Assembly (NCBI GenBank): GCA_024180945.1
Contig: JAKSGN010000034.1
Coordinates: forward strand, 179,599 to 243,598
DNA: 64,000 nt
DNA from: Macrophomina tecta
Lineage: Eukaryota; Ascomycota; Dothideomycetes; Botryosphaeriales; Botryosphaeriaceae
Reading direction: 5' to 3'
A program made the translations under genes and the position numbers. Under the pieces are notes generated by a model, which was given only the letters and a program-made list of their open reading frames with translations, had not been told where the DNA came from and made no database searches. Positions 42,209 through 52,290 of this stretch are shown piece by piece. The stretch's first letter is position 1. Every line of letters begins with the position of its first letter.

Positions 42209-43748
42209 CGAGCATCGTAACTTCGTTGCTAGGTGGCTGTGTGTTTAGCTGCTGAGCATTCGTGGCTTGCCTACCCGTTAGGGCCAGCGCCTCCTCCCGG
42301 AGCTGCTGGCTCGCCCTGATTAGGCTATCAATTTCTTCCTGCCGCTCGCTTCGTATCACCTCGTCTTCAGGTTCGGCGTAGAGTGACCTCGGTCTTCCGC
42401 GCTTCCTGGTCAGGCGTGCTGCCGGAACTACTGACGTTTGGTTCGTCGTCCGTTCCGTGAGTTGGGCTGTCTGCGTTGGTGCCTGGGTCGTGGCTGATGG
42501 TCTCTTGCTAATAGTTTCGGGGTGAAGGAATGGCCTCATGGCCTTAGCTCGCTCCACCCACTCCTTCTCCCTCTTCCTCTCTGGGCAGACCGGGCTCCAC
42601 GCCGTGTGAGAGCGCTTGCACGCGGCGCACTTGCGCTCCGCGTTCGGATCCTCCTTCTGGCCACATTCCTTGGAGTTGTGCTGGCCTGCGCAATAGCCAC
42701 AGGCTTGCGGTGCTTGACACTGGGTTCCTATGTGGCCGTATTTCTGGCAGTTGAAGCACTGCTTGACTTTGCACGTTCGGTCGTAGAGCTCGCACGAGAG
42801 CATCTCCGCTTGCCACACCATCCCGCCCGTGATTGCTGCGTTAGCGTCTTCAGGTCTGCTGAATTCTACCACCAGGGACGACGCCCTTTTGTTAGCGGAA
42901 GACTTGGTTAGCCAGCCCACATATCTGATTTCGGCATTGGGGAGCAATGGCTTGTTCTCTGCCTGGAGCAGCTTGGTGGCATTCTCCATATCTGAGGGAT
43001 CTATCGACTTTGTATGTACGCCGTGCACGATGACGCCGTACGTCTGCGTCACGATCCGCGCCGACCCTCCAAAAGTCTCTACCCAGCCGTGTGCGTTTTC
43101 CTGCAGTATCTCCTTCTCTTGCTGGTTCCTTGTGTATACCGCGATATCCCCGCTCCGAAGCTGCTTCGCCGCGACTACCTGGATCTTGTTCACCTCGGGG
43201 TCCGTCTGCGACTTTAGGGCACGGTTGATGCGTTCTTTGGGGTGGGTTGGAGGCTGCGAGCGGAGGTGGCTAATCATCTGCGGGTCCGTAAGCTTGATCA
43301 CTAATTCGCGACACCTGTCATTCGGGCTTGGCGAGAGGTTGGGCTGCATCTGTGCTGTCGCTGTTGCTGTCGTTCGCATCGCTGCTACTCGAGCCCAGGT
43401 CATGGGGCTCTGCTGCGCGGTCCGTTGGATTTGGGAGTCGGCTGTATTGATGGTGTCAGTGGTGCGCTTAATGGCGCTGGTGTCCTTCTTAATGTCGTTC
43501 GCCGTCTGGAGGACTGAGTTCACGGCTGCCTTCAGCTCGGCCGGCGTCGGTTGGCCGAGGGCTTTATCGCAGAGCTCAATGGCGCTCTCAATCAACGGGA
43601 CGATGGTATGGTAGCGGAAACTGCGTCTGTGGTCGCCTGCATCGTCAAGGAGCTGCTTTGCCTGGGTCCTAAGCTGTGCGGCGTGCTCGTAGAGCGAAAG
43701 TGGGTTATCGCCCAGTCGCAAGGCGTCGGCGACCGCCATAGCGGACAA
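42201..43748 (-). CDS. LINE ORF1: gag-like RNA-binding protein with zinc knuckles (515 aa)
   Basis: Starts MSAMAVADALRLGDNPLSLY. An RRM-like middle part (LVIKLTDPQMISHLRSQPP ... IQVVAAKQLRSGDIAVYTRN) is followed by CCHC knuckles (CFNCQKYGHIGTQC, CGYCAGQHNSKEC, CAACKRSHTAWSPVC). The C-terminus is helical and contains a KRGRPRS basic patch. It packages LINE RNA into ribonucleoprotein. The stop lies within ATGACTAA, so ORF2 begins 8 nt inside ORF1, which suggests stop-restart translation. Confidence 0.9.
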   Translation of the reverse strand: MSAMAVADALRLGDNPLSLYEHAAQLRTQAKQLLDDAGDHRRSFRYHTIVPLIESAIELCDKALGQPTPAELKAAVNSVLQTANDIKKDTSAIKRTTDTINTADSQIQRTAQQSPMTWARVAAMRTTATATAQMQPNLSPSPNDRCRELVIKLTDPQMISHLRSQPPTHPKERINRALKSQTDPEVNKIQVVAAKQLRSGDIAVYTRNQQEKEILQENAHGWVETFGGSARIVTQTYGVIVHGVHTKSIDPSDMENATKLLQAENKPLLPNAEIRYVGWLTKSSANKRASSLVVEFSRPEDANAAITGGMVWQAEMLSCELYDRTCKVKQCFNCQKYGHIGTQCQAPQACGYCAGQHNSKECGQKEDPNAERKCAACKRSHTAWSPVCPERKREKEWVERAKAMRPFLHPETISKRPSATTQAPTQTAQLTERTTNQTSVVPAARLTRKRGRPRSLYAEPEDEVIRSERQEEIDSLIRASQQLREEALALTGRQATNAQQLNTQPPSNEVTMLDD

Positions 43749-44261
43749 TCCGGTATTGGGCGATAGAGGATTGCCAGCAGAGCGGTTTGACGCGTGTTGC
43801 AGGGCGATTGCGCGTGGTTGTAAGGCGTAATTCCAAGAATTCGTTCTCGCTGCAGGTGGTTGCGGGCCCGATGCGAGGCGATAGCCTGTCTTCCTTTTCG
43901 TAGAGATTACGTAAGATGCACGTGCCCACGACCGCGGCTCGGCCCGTTGAGAGCTATTGACCCGACCATTGTTCAGCTATTCCGCCTTCGTCTCTCTACT
44001 GCAGAGGTTACTCGGCTGCATCAAATTTTTGAATATTTGATCTAATGACTGTATGAGCGTCATTGCACACGTGAATGTAGACGTCGTGCGGGGCAGTCCT
44101 TGTGACACTTTGGCAGCTAGCCCCACTCTTTCCCCTTCGTTCGCTTGGTTCTAACCTTTCACTTCTCCGCGTCACGGATACCGGCCAGCTTCAAAGACAT
44201 ATGCTCATCGTCCTGATACGCCTCTCGACCAGCCCTATCTTCTTGACCATCTCGACTCAAG

Positions 44262-45130
44262 ATGTACGAGTGCGAGACATGCACAGCTGCCTTCTGGTAT
44301 CAAGACGAGTGCGAGGACCACATGAACTATTATGACCACTGGCCCGCATGCGAGACCTGTACCGCCACCTTTCGTACCCAACATGCTTGCGATCAGCATA
44401 TGAGGGACAAGAACCACCGGGCAGCGCGCTTCAAGTGTGAGACTTGCACCAAGACGTTTCTCTCGCAGGACGCTGCGAATCAACATATGAAGGATCTGGC
44501 CCATTACAAGAACTATTGTAAAGGCTGTGACAGGCGGTTTCGGAACGAGAACGACCTGCGGGTGGTAAGACTTATCTATGTCTCCCTCATCCGCGCCTTG
44601 GATGCTTAGTACACTGCCTTTAGCATTTGAACTCAAAGACTCACCGCGGTGTCCACACCCCCTGTCCTTTTTGCAAGGACAAATACTCCGCCAGCGGCCT
44701 AGCTCATCACCTGGAGATGGGTTCGTGCCCTCGTGCCCCCGGTTTTAATCGCGAAACTGTTCTACGCATAGTCCGTCAGCGTGACCCGCACGGTGTCATT
44801 ACCAACAAGCAGATCGGATGGCACATGGAAGAGGATGTCAAATATTCGGCTACCAACCGTGCGTTCAACGGATCCTTCTGGGAATGTTATATATGCCACA
44901 AAGGATTCAAAACCGACAATGCCCTGAACGCGCACCTCAATTCGCCTACGCACAAGCAGACGGTATACCATTGTCCAAATTCGAGGGGAAATTGTGGGAA
45001 GCAATTTGTTCTACTAGGCGCTCTACTTAATCACTTGGAGAGTGAGGCGTGCGCCTTTATGAGGTTTAAAAAGGTGCAGCAGCAGGTCGGGCATGTATTT
45101 GAAGGACAGAAGCTCATAGCGTTTTCGTGA
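44262..45130 (+). CDS. C2H2 zinc-finger protein, 269 aa, two exons
   Basis: Exons 44262-44564 and 44624-45130. The 59-nt intron begins GTAAGA and ends TTTAG. The junction restores a correct finger (CKGCDRRF ... LRV|HLNSKTH, twelve residues between Cys and His), which supports the model. There are four tandem fingers at residues 4-110 (CETCTAAF, CETCTATF, CETCTKTF, CKGCDRRF), then a less regular CPFCKDKY finger, a spacer with GFNRETVLRIVRQRDPHGVI, a finger CYICHKGF..HLNSPTH and a last C-rich one. Family common in ascomycetes, probably nucleic-acid binding; target unknown. Its start lies close to the LINE 5' end, so its promoter may be partly LINE-derived. Confidence 0.85.
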
Positions 45131-45519
45131 TGATGTCGTTTTCTCTTCATGATATTCTCGAGCCTTTGGAATGAAATAGGGTACAAGTAGGCAGGGTAAA
45201 GAACCTTCTTCTCCATAATCCCCTCGCGCTATCGTGTACATCGCCAGTGATTTGCCGAGCGAAAGACGCCGACCAAACGTACTTCTCGTCCCGTCCTCCT
45301 CGAACTCATTGCACCACCCCGTGGCCAACACATGCGCCTCCATTAGCGCTTGTATTAACGGCAATGGCGCGCCTCATCACTAGAACCGCTTCTCACACCC
45401 ATAAGCACTCCAGAAATGGCAATGCCGTCTTGCTTCTGGTACCTATATCCGCAAGGCATGTGCTACATGCGCTAATCACTGGCTTGCGAGCCATTTCTTC
45501 AGTGGCAGCGCCGCGCGGT

Positions 45520-45650
45520 AGCTCCCTCAATGGCGCAGAACCGATCCTGCAATGCGTAAGCCGTGGCCTGCGACGTAATGAACCAAGGCATTTGCTAACG
45601 TCGCGCTCGCCGTTGACTGGTTTACGAAATACAGCCCAGGGTGTCAGCTG
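45520..45650 (+). pseudogene. Chromodomain relic, copy of 22140-22270
   Basis: A frame with TDPAMRKPWPAT then stops, then TKAFANVALAVDWFTKYS parallels the first chromodomain segment at 22160-22250, base for base in many places. The codon after PAT is TAA here and TGA there. The rest of 45131-45952 shows only short unsupported frames. Confidence 0.5.
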
Positions 45651-45954
45651 CCTTCAGGCGACAGACATGAATGAACTCAATACATCTATGACCTTAGAGA
45701 TGATGGCTAGTCATGTAGGGGATGATGATGTTGATATGATCTAAGACTATCTACGTACTAAAGAGAGCAAAACAGTAAGAAAAGTAAGACTACCAGAAAA
45801 CTACAAAGCAAACGGCCGTCCAGCGGCATCTGTCAAACCAGCGAAACTAAGCATCGTCAAGCCCGTCGGCCATGTAGGGAGGACACTCGTTAAGAGAAGG
45901 CACTCCTTCGGCGACAGCTTCATTGGGACTTGATTTCATAAGCTTATTTATTTA

Positions 45955-47816
45955 ACGTGGTTTATCAGTGAGCGACGCATATCAGTAAGCGACGCACTTT
46001 TCCTTGGCGCCACCACCCTTCATCTTCCACACGCGTTTTTTCCACAACAAAACATGCAAGTCCAAACAACCGAAGCACGAATTATCTTAGCCATCGAAGC
46101 TATCCGAACATCCCGAAAACTCAGCCGCCGAGCCGCCGCAAAGGTCTATAACGTGCCCGAAGCAACGCTCCGCCATAGAATGAACGGCAGAACCGCAAAA
46201 ACCGATTCCCGGCCCGCTATTCAGAATTTGACCGAGATCGAGGAGGATGTGATCGTTCAATATATCTTAGACCTAGATTCGCGAGGATTTCCACCCTCGA
46301 TCGAAGACGTGCGTGCAATGGCTGATCACATCCTCGCGTCGCGGGGCGCGCGACGCGTCGGAAAACTCTGGCCAAACCGCTTCATTAAGCGACGAGAAGA
46401 GCTGCGCACGCGTTTCTCTCGCGCCTACGACTTCCAGCGAGCCCTTTGCGAAGATCCCCAGCTTATAAGCGAATGGTTCAGCCTGTTCTCGAACATGCGG
46501 GCCAAATACGGCATCCAGGACTGCGATTTATACAACTTCGACGAGACCGGCTTTATGATGGGCATGATCTGCTCTTCTATGGTTGTTACCCGTGCCGATC
46601 GACGCGGAAAAGGCAAGGCAATTCAGCCTGGCAATCGAGAATGGGCGACCGTGATTACCTGTATTAGTGGTGACGGCTTTGACGTGCCCCCGTTTTTGCT
46701 AGTTCAAGGCCAGTACCATCTCGCCAATTGGTACACCGAGGGCGGTCTTCCCGACTCCTGGCCTGTCAAGCCGACTTCTAATGGTTGGACCGATAATGAG
46801 ACGGGTCTAGATTGGATTAAGCACTTCGAGAAACATACTGCGGCGCGTACAAAGGGTGGTTACCGGATGTTGATACTCGACGGGCACGAGAGCCACCAAT
46901 CAGTCGAATTCGAGGATTTCTGCAAGGCACATAACATTATTACTATCTGTCTACCTGCTCATTCATCCCACTTAACCCAGCCACTCGACGTCGGCTTCTT
47001 CGGCCCGTTAAAAAAGGCATACGGCAAGGAAATCGGGTTGTTTGTCCGCGCGCATATCAACCATATCACCAAGGTCGAGTTCTTTTTGGCATTTCGCGCA
47101 GCATATAATGCTACAATGACCAAAGAAAACATTGCCGGTGGTTTTCGGAGTGCTGGACTTATTCCATTTGACCCGCAAGCCGTCATTTCTAAGCTAGATG
47201 TCAAGTTACGGACGCCAACACCCACGGGCACCCCTAACGCCAGCGCCGACCTTTGGGTCTCCCAGACGCCACACAACCCGACCGAGGCTATTTCGCAGTC
47301 CGAACTAGTTAAATCTCGGATTAGTGGTCACCAAGGAAGCTCCCCGACGCCTATTTTTTCCGCTGTCAAGCAAATGGCGAAGGGTTTGGAGGGAATGGCC
47401 CATACGGTAACCCTTTTGACCGAGGAGAACCGCGCGCTTCGAAAGGCAAATGAGGCACTTAGCAAGCGCCGGAGGGCTAAAAGAACACGTGTCCGTAATG
47501 GAGGCGCACTAACCACGGAAGATGCGCGAGATATTCTAGCTCAGAAGAATGCTAAGGAGCAGGTAGCACGCGATAAGCGCGAAAATTGGGATGGCGGCGG
47601 AAAGAGGCCGGCGACCATACGGCGATGCGGCACCTGCGGCGAGCCCGGGCATAATGCACGAACATGCTAGGTCGAAGAAGTAATGTCCGATGTCCATAGT
47701 TCCGACTAATTTTAATTAATTTAAGCGATGTTGACTGCGCAATTCGGGTGAAGAGTGGTGGCGCCAAGGAAAAGTGCGTCGCTTACTGATATGCGTCGCT
47801 CACTGATAAACCACGT
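45955..47816 (+). mobile_element. Complete Fot1/pogo transposon (1862 bp)
   Basis: Perfect-looking TIRs (ACGTGGTTTATCAGTGAG at left, its complement at right) extend about 60 bp and include two ATCAGT(A/G)AGCGACGCA units. TA duplications lie at 45953-45954 and 47817-47818. It is inserted in the (TTTA)n tail of the LINE at 47819-50276. Confidence 0.95.
46054..47670 (+). CDS. Pogo/Fot1 transposase, intact, 538 aa
   Basis: Uninterrupted ORF inside complete TIRs. psq HTH at about 10-50 (SRRAAAKVYNVPEATLRHRM), CENP-B HTH at about 60-135 (LDLDSRGFPPSIEDVRAMAD, FIKRREELRTRFSRAYDFQR), DDE core with D163 (NFDETGF), D276 (ILDGHESH) and D312 (QPLDVGFF); the last two are 35 residues apart, as in DD35D pogo enzymes. 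A coiled coil (LLTEENRALRKANEALSKRR) and a CCHC knuckle (CGTCGEPGHNARTC) end the protein. It cuts and pastes the element at TA sites in the nucleus. This is the only full-length intact transposase of the family here and could mobilise relatives with similar ends. Confidence 0.93.
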   Translation: MQVQTTEARIILAIEAIRTSRKLSRRAAAKVYNVPEATLRHRMNGRTAKTDSRPAIQNLTEIEEDVIVQYILDLDSRGFPPSIEDVRAMADHILASRGARRVGKLWPNRFIKRREELRTRFSRAYDFQRALCEDPQLISEWFSLFSNMRAKYGIQDCDLYNFDETGFMMGMICSSMVVTRADRRGKGKAIQPGNREWATVITCISGDGFDVPPFLLVQGQYHLANWYTEGGLPDSWPVKPTSNGWTDNETGLDWIKHFEKHTAARTKGGYRMLILDGHESHQSVEFEDFCKAHNIITICLPAHSSHLTQPLDVGFFGPLKKAYGKEIGLFVRAHINHITKVEFFLAFRAAYNATMTKENIAGGFRSAGLIPFDPQAVISKLDVKLRTPTPTGTPNASADLWVSQTPHNPTEAISQSELVKSRISGHQGSSPTPIFSAVKQMAKGLEGMAHTVTLLTEENRALRKANEALSKRRRAKRTRVRNGGALTTEDARDILAQKNAKEQVARDKRENWDGGGKRPATIRRCGTCGEPGHNARTC

Positions 47817-47818
47817 TA

Positions 47819-50276
47819 TTTATTTATTTATTTAGTTTAACGTCCTTCTTGAGTCAGAGACTATCAAAGACGGGCTTTAGAAGCCGTTTCTAGTTATATA
47901 TTTTCTAGAGGCTCCTTGTAAAAGAAGCATTCTAGGAGAGCACAAGGAATAGTAGACTTAAAAGCCAAACGAGAGGCAGGCCTCTAAGGAGATAGTATAA
48001 GAGAATAGTAATAGAAAACAAAGGAGTGTAAGCGTCGGACGTATTTAAACCCCGTCGGGCGTGTTGTTAAGAATCCACCGGCGCGTAGATATCTTGGTTT
48101 TTCTAAGAAACTCAGCTGTTGCTTGAGCGCCTTTATTTGTAGTGAATAGGTCCGTAAGATTAAGAATAGGTTTCTCCAGAGCGTCTTTTATAGAGAGCCT
48201 TTCAGCTCTATATAAATAACAGTCTAAGAGGAGATGTCTCGGTGTTTGTTTTGCCGTACCAGAGCAGTAGCATCTATCATCCTCTACATGGTTAAAACGG
48301 TAGAGATAGGACTTGAAGTATCCGTGTCCAATCTTCAGCTGGTAGAAGGAGGAAGCTGTTTCCCTTACCGTAGTAGGGGCGATCAGCTTCCTCTTTATCT
48401 TCCAGGTAAATGCTTTACTGTAGGCTGAGCTGGGGACTGATAAGAGCTGGCTTTTCCACTCGTTGTAGAGGACTTCTTTTAGTTGCATTCCGTAGAATGC
48501 AACAGAAGTGTCTTCTATTGTGGGAGGGATTAACGTTGCTTGTTTAGCAAGTCTGTCGGCCTCCTCATTTCCGTGCACGTTGACGTGTCCTGGAACCCAT
48601 TCAATCGTGACTTTGTTGTCCCTGTCTCTTAGCTGCCTGGCAGCGTGAATTGCCCGTTGCTGCCACCATTGGCCAGGCGTGTTGTTAGGGTGTTTGAGCC
48701 TCAAGAGTGCGGCCTGGTTATCCGCAAAGACTCTTATATCTTTTGACTGGTACCCATGTTTGTTGGCTAGCTCAAGGGCAGTGGTTATGCCATCAAGTTC
48801 ACCGTTGTAAACGAGAGCGTTGGGACCAATATTCTTAGTGGCTCTTACTTGGATTTTGTCTCTGGATTGGCTGTAATCTAACAGTACCACTCCAACACCT
48901 ACTCCCATTCCCTGAGGAAGTGATGAGGCATCAGAGTAGAGAACTATAAGATTATCGGGGGCCTTTGCTAAAGCTTTTGAGTGCTCACTAGCAGCATCTA
49001 CTTTGCTTAAGGTGGAGATCTCTGTATTATAGGGAGTGTACCCGGCCCATGGTGGGTAGAGAAATGGATCGACTTTCTCTATGTCCCTAGGGATCGAGCG
49101 TAGTGTATCCTTAATTCTCTCTAGCCGTGTAGCTGGGCTGTTCTCTCTAGATTCTAGATTGATCTTGTCGAGATCTTTCCGTACTGGATGGTTTTCTCCG
49201 AGTTGGCTGGTTCTTAATGCGTACTTCCGGAGGGTAGCATTTAGTCGTAGCTCTGGCGGAGGTATTGCAGCCTCTACTTCCATTGGTTTAATAGGGGCAG
49301 TCTTGAACACTCCTAGGATCTTCCGTAGAGCAAGGTTTTGGAGGAGGTTGTGTTGTCTTTTAACTGCCCACTGGTTGTTCCAGTATAGTTGGCAGCCAAA
49401 GTCGGCTACGCTTACAACACAAGCGTTATAGAGTTGTCTAATTGCATAGGGAGAAAGTCCCCGTTCAACATTGGCTAGCCTTAAGAGGCGTTGGAAGGTA
49501 GATCTTGCTTGACTTATTCTTATAGAAACGTGTTCTTTAAAAGTAAGCAGCGGGTCAAAGAAAATACCTAGCCATCGTACAAGATTCTGGGGCTTCTTCA
49601 CCTGGCCATCCGGTAGAGTAAGAGATGAGGAGGTTGCTTCTTTAGATCTGCTAAAGTGAAGTAGCTCTGTTTTATCCAGGTCAAAGGCAACGCCCTTTTC
49701 TTTACCACGTTTGTAGAGCTCTCTTATCTCCTCTTGTAGTATTTTAACGTTACGTTTAAAGCTGCTGGAGCTAGCTATTACTGCAATATCATCTATGTAG
49801 GAGAGGTAGACAACTTTATGAGAGGGGAAGAGCTCTCGGAGGTAGATAAGGAAGAGTATTGGTGAAACAGGGCTCCCTTGCGGAATACCTGTCTCAATCG
49901 GGCTGAACTCTTCCTCCTCTCCATTAAACGCAAGCCGTAGTTGTCGTTTATTTAGGAAAGATCTGATCCACGCGAGAAGATTGAGTGGAAGGCCTATTTT
50001 TGCCATGATAGTAAGGAGTTGTTCTTGAGCGACGTGATCAAAGGCACCTTTTACATCAAGGAATACCACTGATGTTTTACGTTTTACTCGTCGGTTCTCT
50101 TCTACCTTATTAGCTAGTAATAAGGCAGCGTCAATAGCAGATTTCTTTAGCCTTCCCCCAATTTGAGAGGGATCTAGAAGGTGTGTTGTCTCTGCCAGAT
50201 AACTTAGGCGTTTGGCCGTGATTCATTCTAATATCTTCCCAAGACAGTTGAGCAAGCTGATGACCCGGTAGGATAC
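47819..50276 (-). mobile_element. LINE, 5'-truncated, tail split by pogo
   Basis: On the minus strand the 3' UTR and (AAAT)n tail end at 47819 and resume left of the pogo at about 45944-45952. The element is truncated at 50276 in the early RT domain. Its sequence is almost identical to 36041-36825 over the shared 3' part. Confidence 0.9.
48045..50276 (-). pseudogene. LINE reverse transcriptase and RNase H, truncated
   Basis: From 50276 the frame reads SYRVISLLNCLGKILE, a TGA at about 50222, then ITAKRLSYLAETTHLLDPSQ and an open 674 codons from 50069: VVFLDVKGAFDHVAQEQLLT, TGIPQGSPVSPILFL, LSYIDDIAVIASS (catalytic), RNase H (IVLYSDASSLPQGMG, ELDGITTALELA, IRVFADNQAALLRL, HVNVHGNEEADRLA) and a C-rich end (CYCSGTAKQTPRHLLLDC). 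Endonuclease and ORF1 are missing. A different subfamily from the 38-44 kb LINE. Confidence 0.9.
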
Positions 50277-50434
50277 CCTCCCGATTGGCCCGCCCGCCCC
50301 GTCAAGCCTCGGGCTATTAAACCCTTCCACCACTCCCGACTCAGCTCGACCGCTCCACTCGCCATCTCCATCGCTGACAACCGCAAGTGCACCACTCCCG
50401 CCTGTGCCGTCCCTCAATGCGTAACCCCTAGAGC

Positions 50435-51725
50435 ATGGCCCAGCTTCCCCAGAACCACGCCATGGACGCCGCCTTCGCTGCCTCCAGCAACGGCTTCGGT
50501 GAGTACATCATCTCTCATTTATTCTGCGCTTCCCCCACTAGCGTGCCATTCAATATCCCCCTCCTCCCCCCCCCCCCCCCCCCCCGACTTCGTCCTGTGA
50601 CAAATCCCCTTCGGTCTGTGAGCCCGGCACGCCCTTGGTTTTTTCTGCTTCCAGAAGCACACCGCTTCCGTTGCACCCTCATTCATCAGCCCTCCACTTC
50701 CACCACTCCTTCTTTCCAGCTAGTTGTCGTCAGTCGCTCGTCACTCCCTTTCGTCTTTCTTCACCCCTCCATACTTTTCGCCCTTGCCGTCCTGTCCTCG
50801 CCGCCATGATGGTCTCTCAGACAACCCACTCTTCCTGGGACAGCTCGCTGACTGCGTGTGACGACTTCTCCCCCCACGGACTGCCCGTCGACTGCGTCTT
50901 CCCTAGCCCACCCTCTCACGCCCCCGTGAGTGATGAGCTGGCCAGGATGGCAGCGACGCAGCTAGTTCTTGGTGAGGAGAGAATGATGCCATATCCTTCA
51001 CCAGAAGCCGATCCATCTGCCAAAGGTCCTTTGGCGAACTTCCCGTTCTTCAAGAATTATGGCGCGGATAAGAAGACCAGAGGTGTGCCTGTAACTGCCC
51101 ATTTCCCGTTGTCATCCTGCTCAACTCTGTCATATGGCCAACCACCCAAGAGGCGTGGCCCCAAGCCCGACAGCAAGCCTGCTCTGACTCGCCGGCAAGA
51201 GCTCAATCGTCAGGCTCAGAGGTAGTTATGGCCAGACTATCCTTTGCGTATCCGTCTCATTTGAATCGCAGGACACACCGTGAACGGAAAGAGATGTACA
51301 TCAAGTGTCTCGAGCAAGAAGTCGGTCACCTGAAGGAACTTTTCAGCAAAACAGCAAGAGAACGCGATGCCATTGCCGAGGAGAATCGCCGCTTGAAGGA
51401 GCTCCTCATTGCCCATGGAGTTGCCTTTGATCCGAACAGTCCAGCCAGTGGCTCCCAGCAGATGGCAGCCTCCAGCTATGGAGGCAGTTCGCGCGGAAAT
51501 GTCTCCGGCAGCTACCATGCGGGCACTGCCTCGACCGGGTATACATCACCTCCACCCTCAATGCCTTCGCGCCCGGCTCCTGGCATCCCAATGCAGGGCA
51601 TTCCACCCCAGCATCCGCACGCTCAGATGCAGCCCGCTCAGACCGGCTTGGACTATGACCAGATAGGCATAGACTTTGTCTTAACGTACGACCGCACACC
51701 CTATCTTTCTCCTCCGCCACAATAG
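50435..51725 (+). CDS. bZIP transcription factor
   Basis: The last intron (51222-51271) lies inside the basic region; joining gives LTRRQELNRQAQRTHRERKE, the N-x-x-A-Q-R-x-x-R signature, followed by a leucine-zipper-like helix (MYIKCLEQEVGHLKELF, IAEENRRLKELLIAHG). Upstream are KRRGPKPDSKPA (basic) and a Ser/Pro-rich part. The C-terminus is rich in Pro, Gln and Ser. For the N-terminus, ATG 50435 with exon 50435-50498 and an acceptor at 50719 keeps frame; ATG 50806 inside exon 2 is the alternative. It binds DNA as a dimer; the target pathway is not deducible. LINE sequence ends only 159 bp before ATG 50435, and a pogo begins 145 bp after the stop. Confidence 0.8.
50562..50585. repeat. C homopolymer in the bZIP 5' intron
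   Basis: A run of about 22 C lies within the first intron/5' leader of the bZIP gene. Its length is likely variable. Confidence 0.85.
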
Positions 51726-51870
51726 CAACAAACGCAAAATTGCTTTTTGCAATGTATTCGCCACACGCCGCATACCTACCCAGATGAGGTAGGTTCAACG
51801 GCCTTTTCCTCATTGTTGCATTCTTTTCTGTCCGTCGACTCGTAATTCGTTTTCAATTCGAAAAAAGGTA

Positions 51871-52290
51871 ACGTAGGTGGCAAGCGAGCCGCCCAGGCAA
51901 GCGAGCCGCCCACCTCATCAACTTTCTACGCCTTTGCACGCGTATAACTCCACAACACACGATAATACTATCTAATCAACGATAGGATATTATTGTGTAG
52001 TATTTACAGTATCCTTCTGGCACGTACGTGAATTATGCCCTGGCTCTCTGCAGCGCCCACAGCGCGCTATTTGCTGCCTGCTCACACCTGATCGCGCCTT
52101 GCCTTGACGCGTTTCGCCCTAAAGCTGCTCATCAACGTCCTGTTGAGCAATAATTTCCTCGCCCTCCGTCTTTGATAACGTGCCTTGCTTCTGGATCTGC
52201 TTCTTTTTGCGCTGTCTACGCTTTGTGGCGGCCTCATTTGCCTTCTCTAGCCTAGAGACCCGATCGCGTAGCAACACCATCTGTTGGGAT
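51871..52290 (-). mobile_element. Pogo fragment, 3' end
   Basis: TIR ACGTAGGTGGCAAGCGAG, the same as at 29442, follows TA at 51869-51870. The minus strand encodes a coiled coil (DRVSRLEKANEAATKRRQRK) and a CCHC knuckle (CGRCREPGHNSRTC). The rest of the transposase is missing. Confidence 0.8.

Larger units (their letters stand above)
38143..44050 (-). mobile_element. Apparently complete LINE (Tad/I-like)
   Basis: Minus-strand element with two overlapping ORFs, a 3' UTR ending in a TCA-type repeat (TGATGATGATGA on the plus strand at about 38143-38155) and a 5' UTR right of 43748. The outer borders are approximate and no target duplication was identified. Confidence 0.75.
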
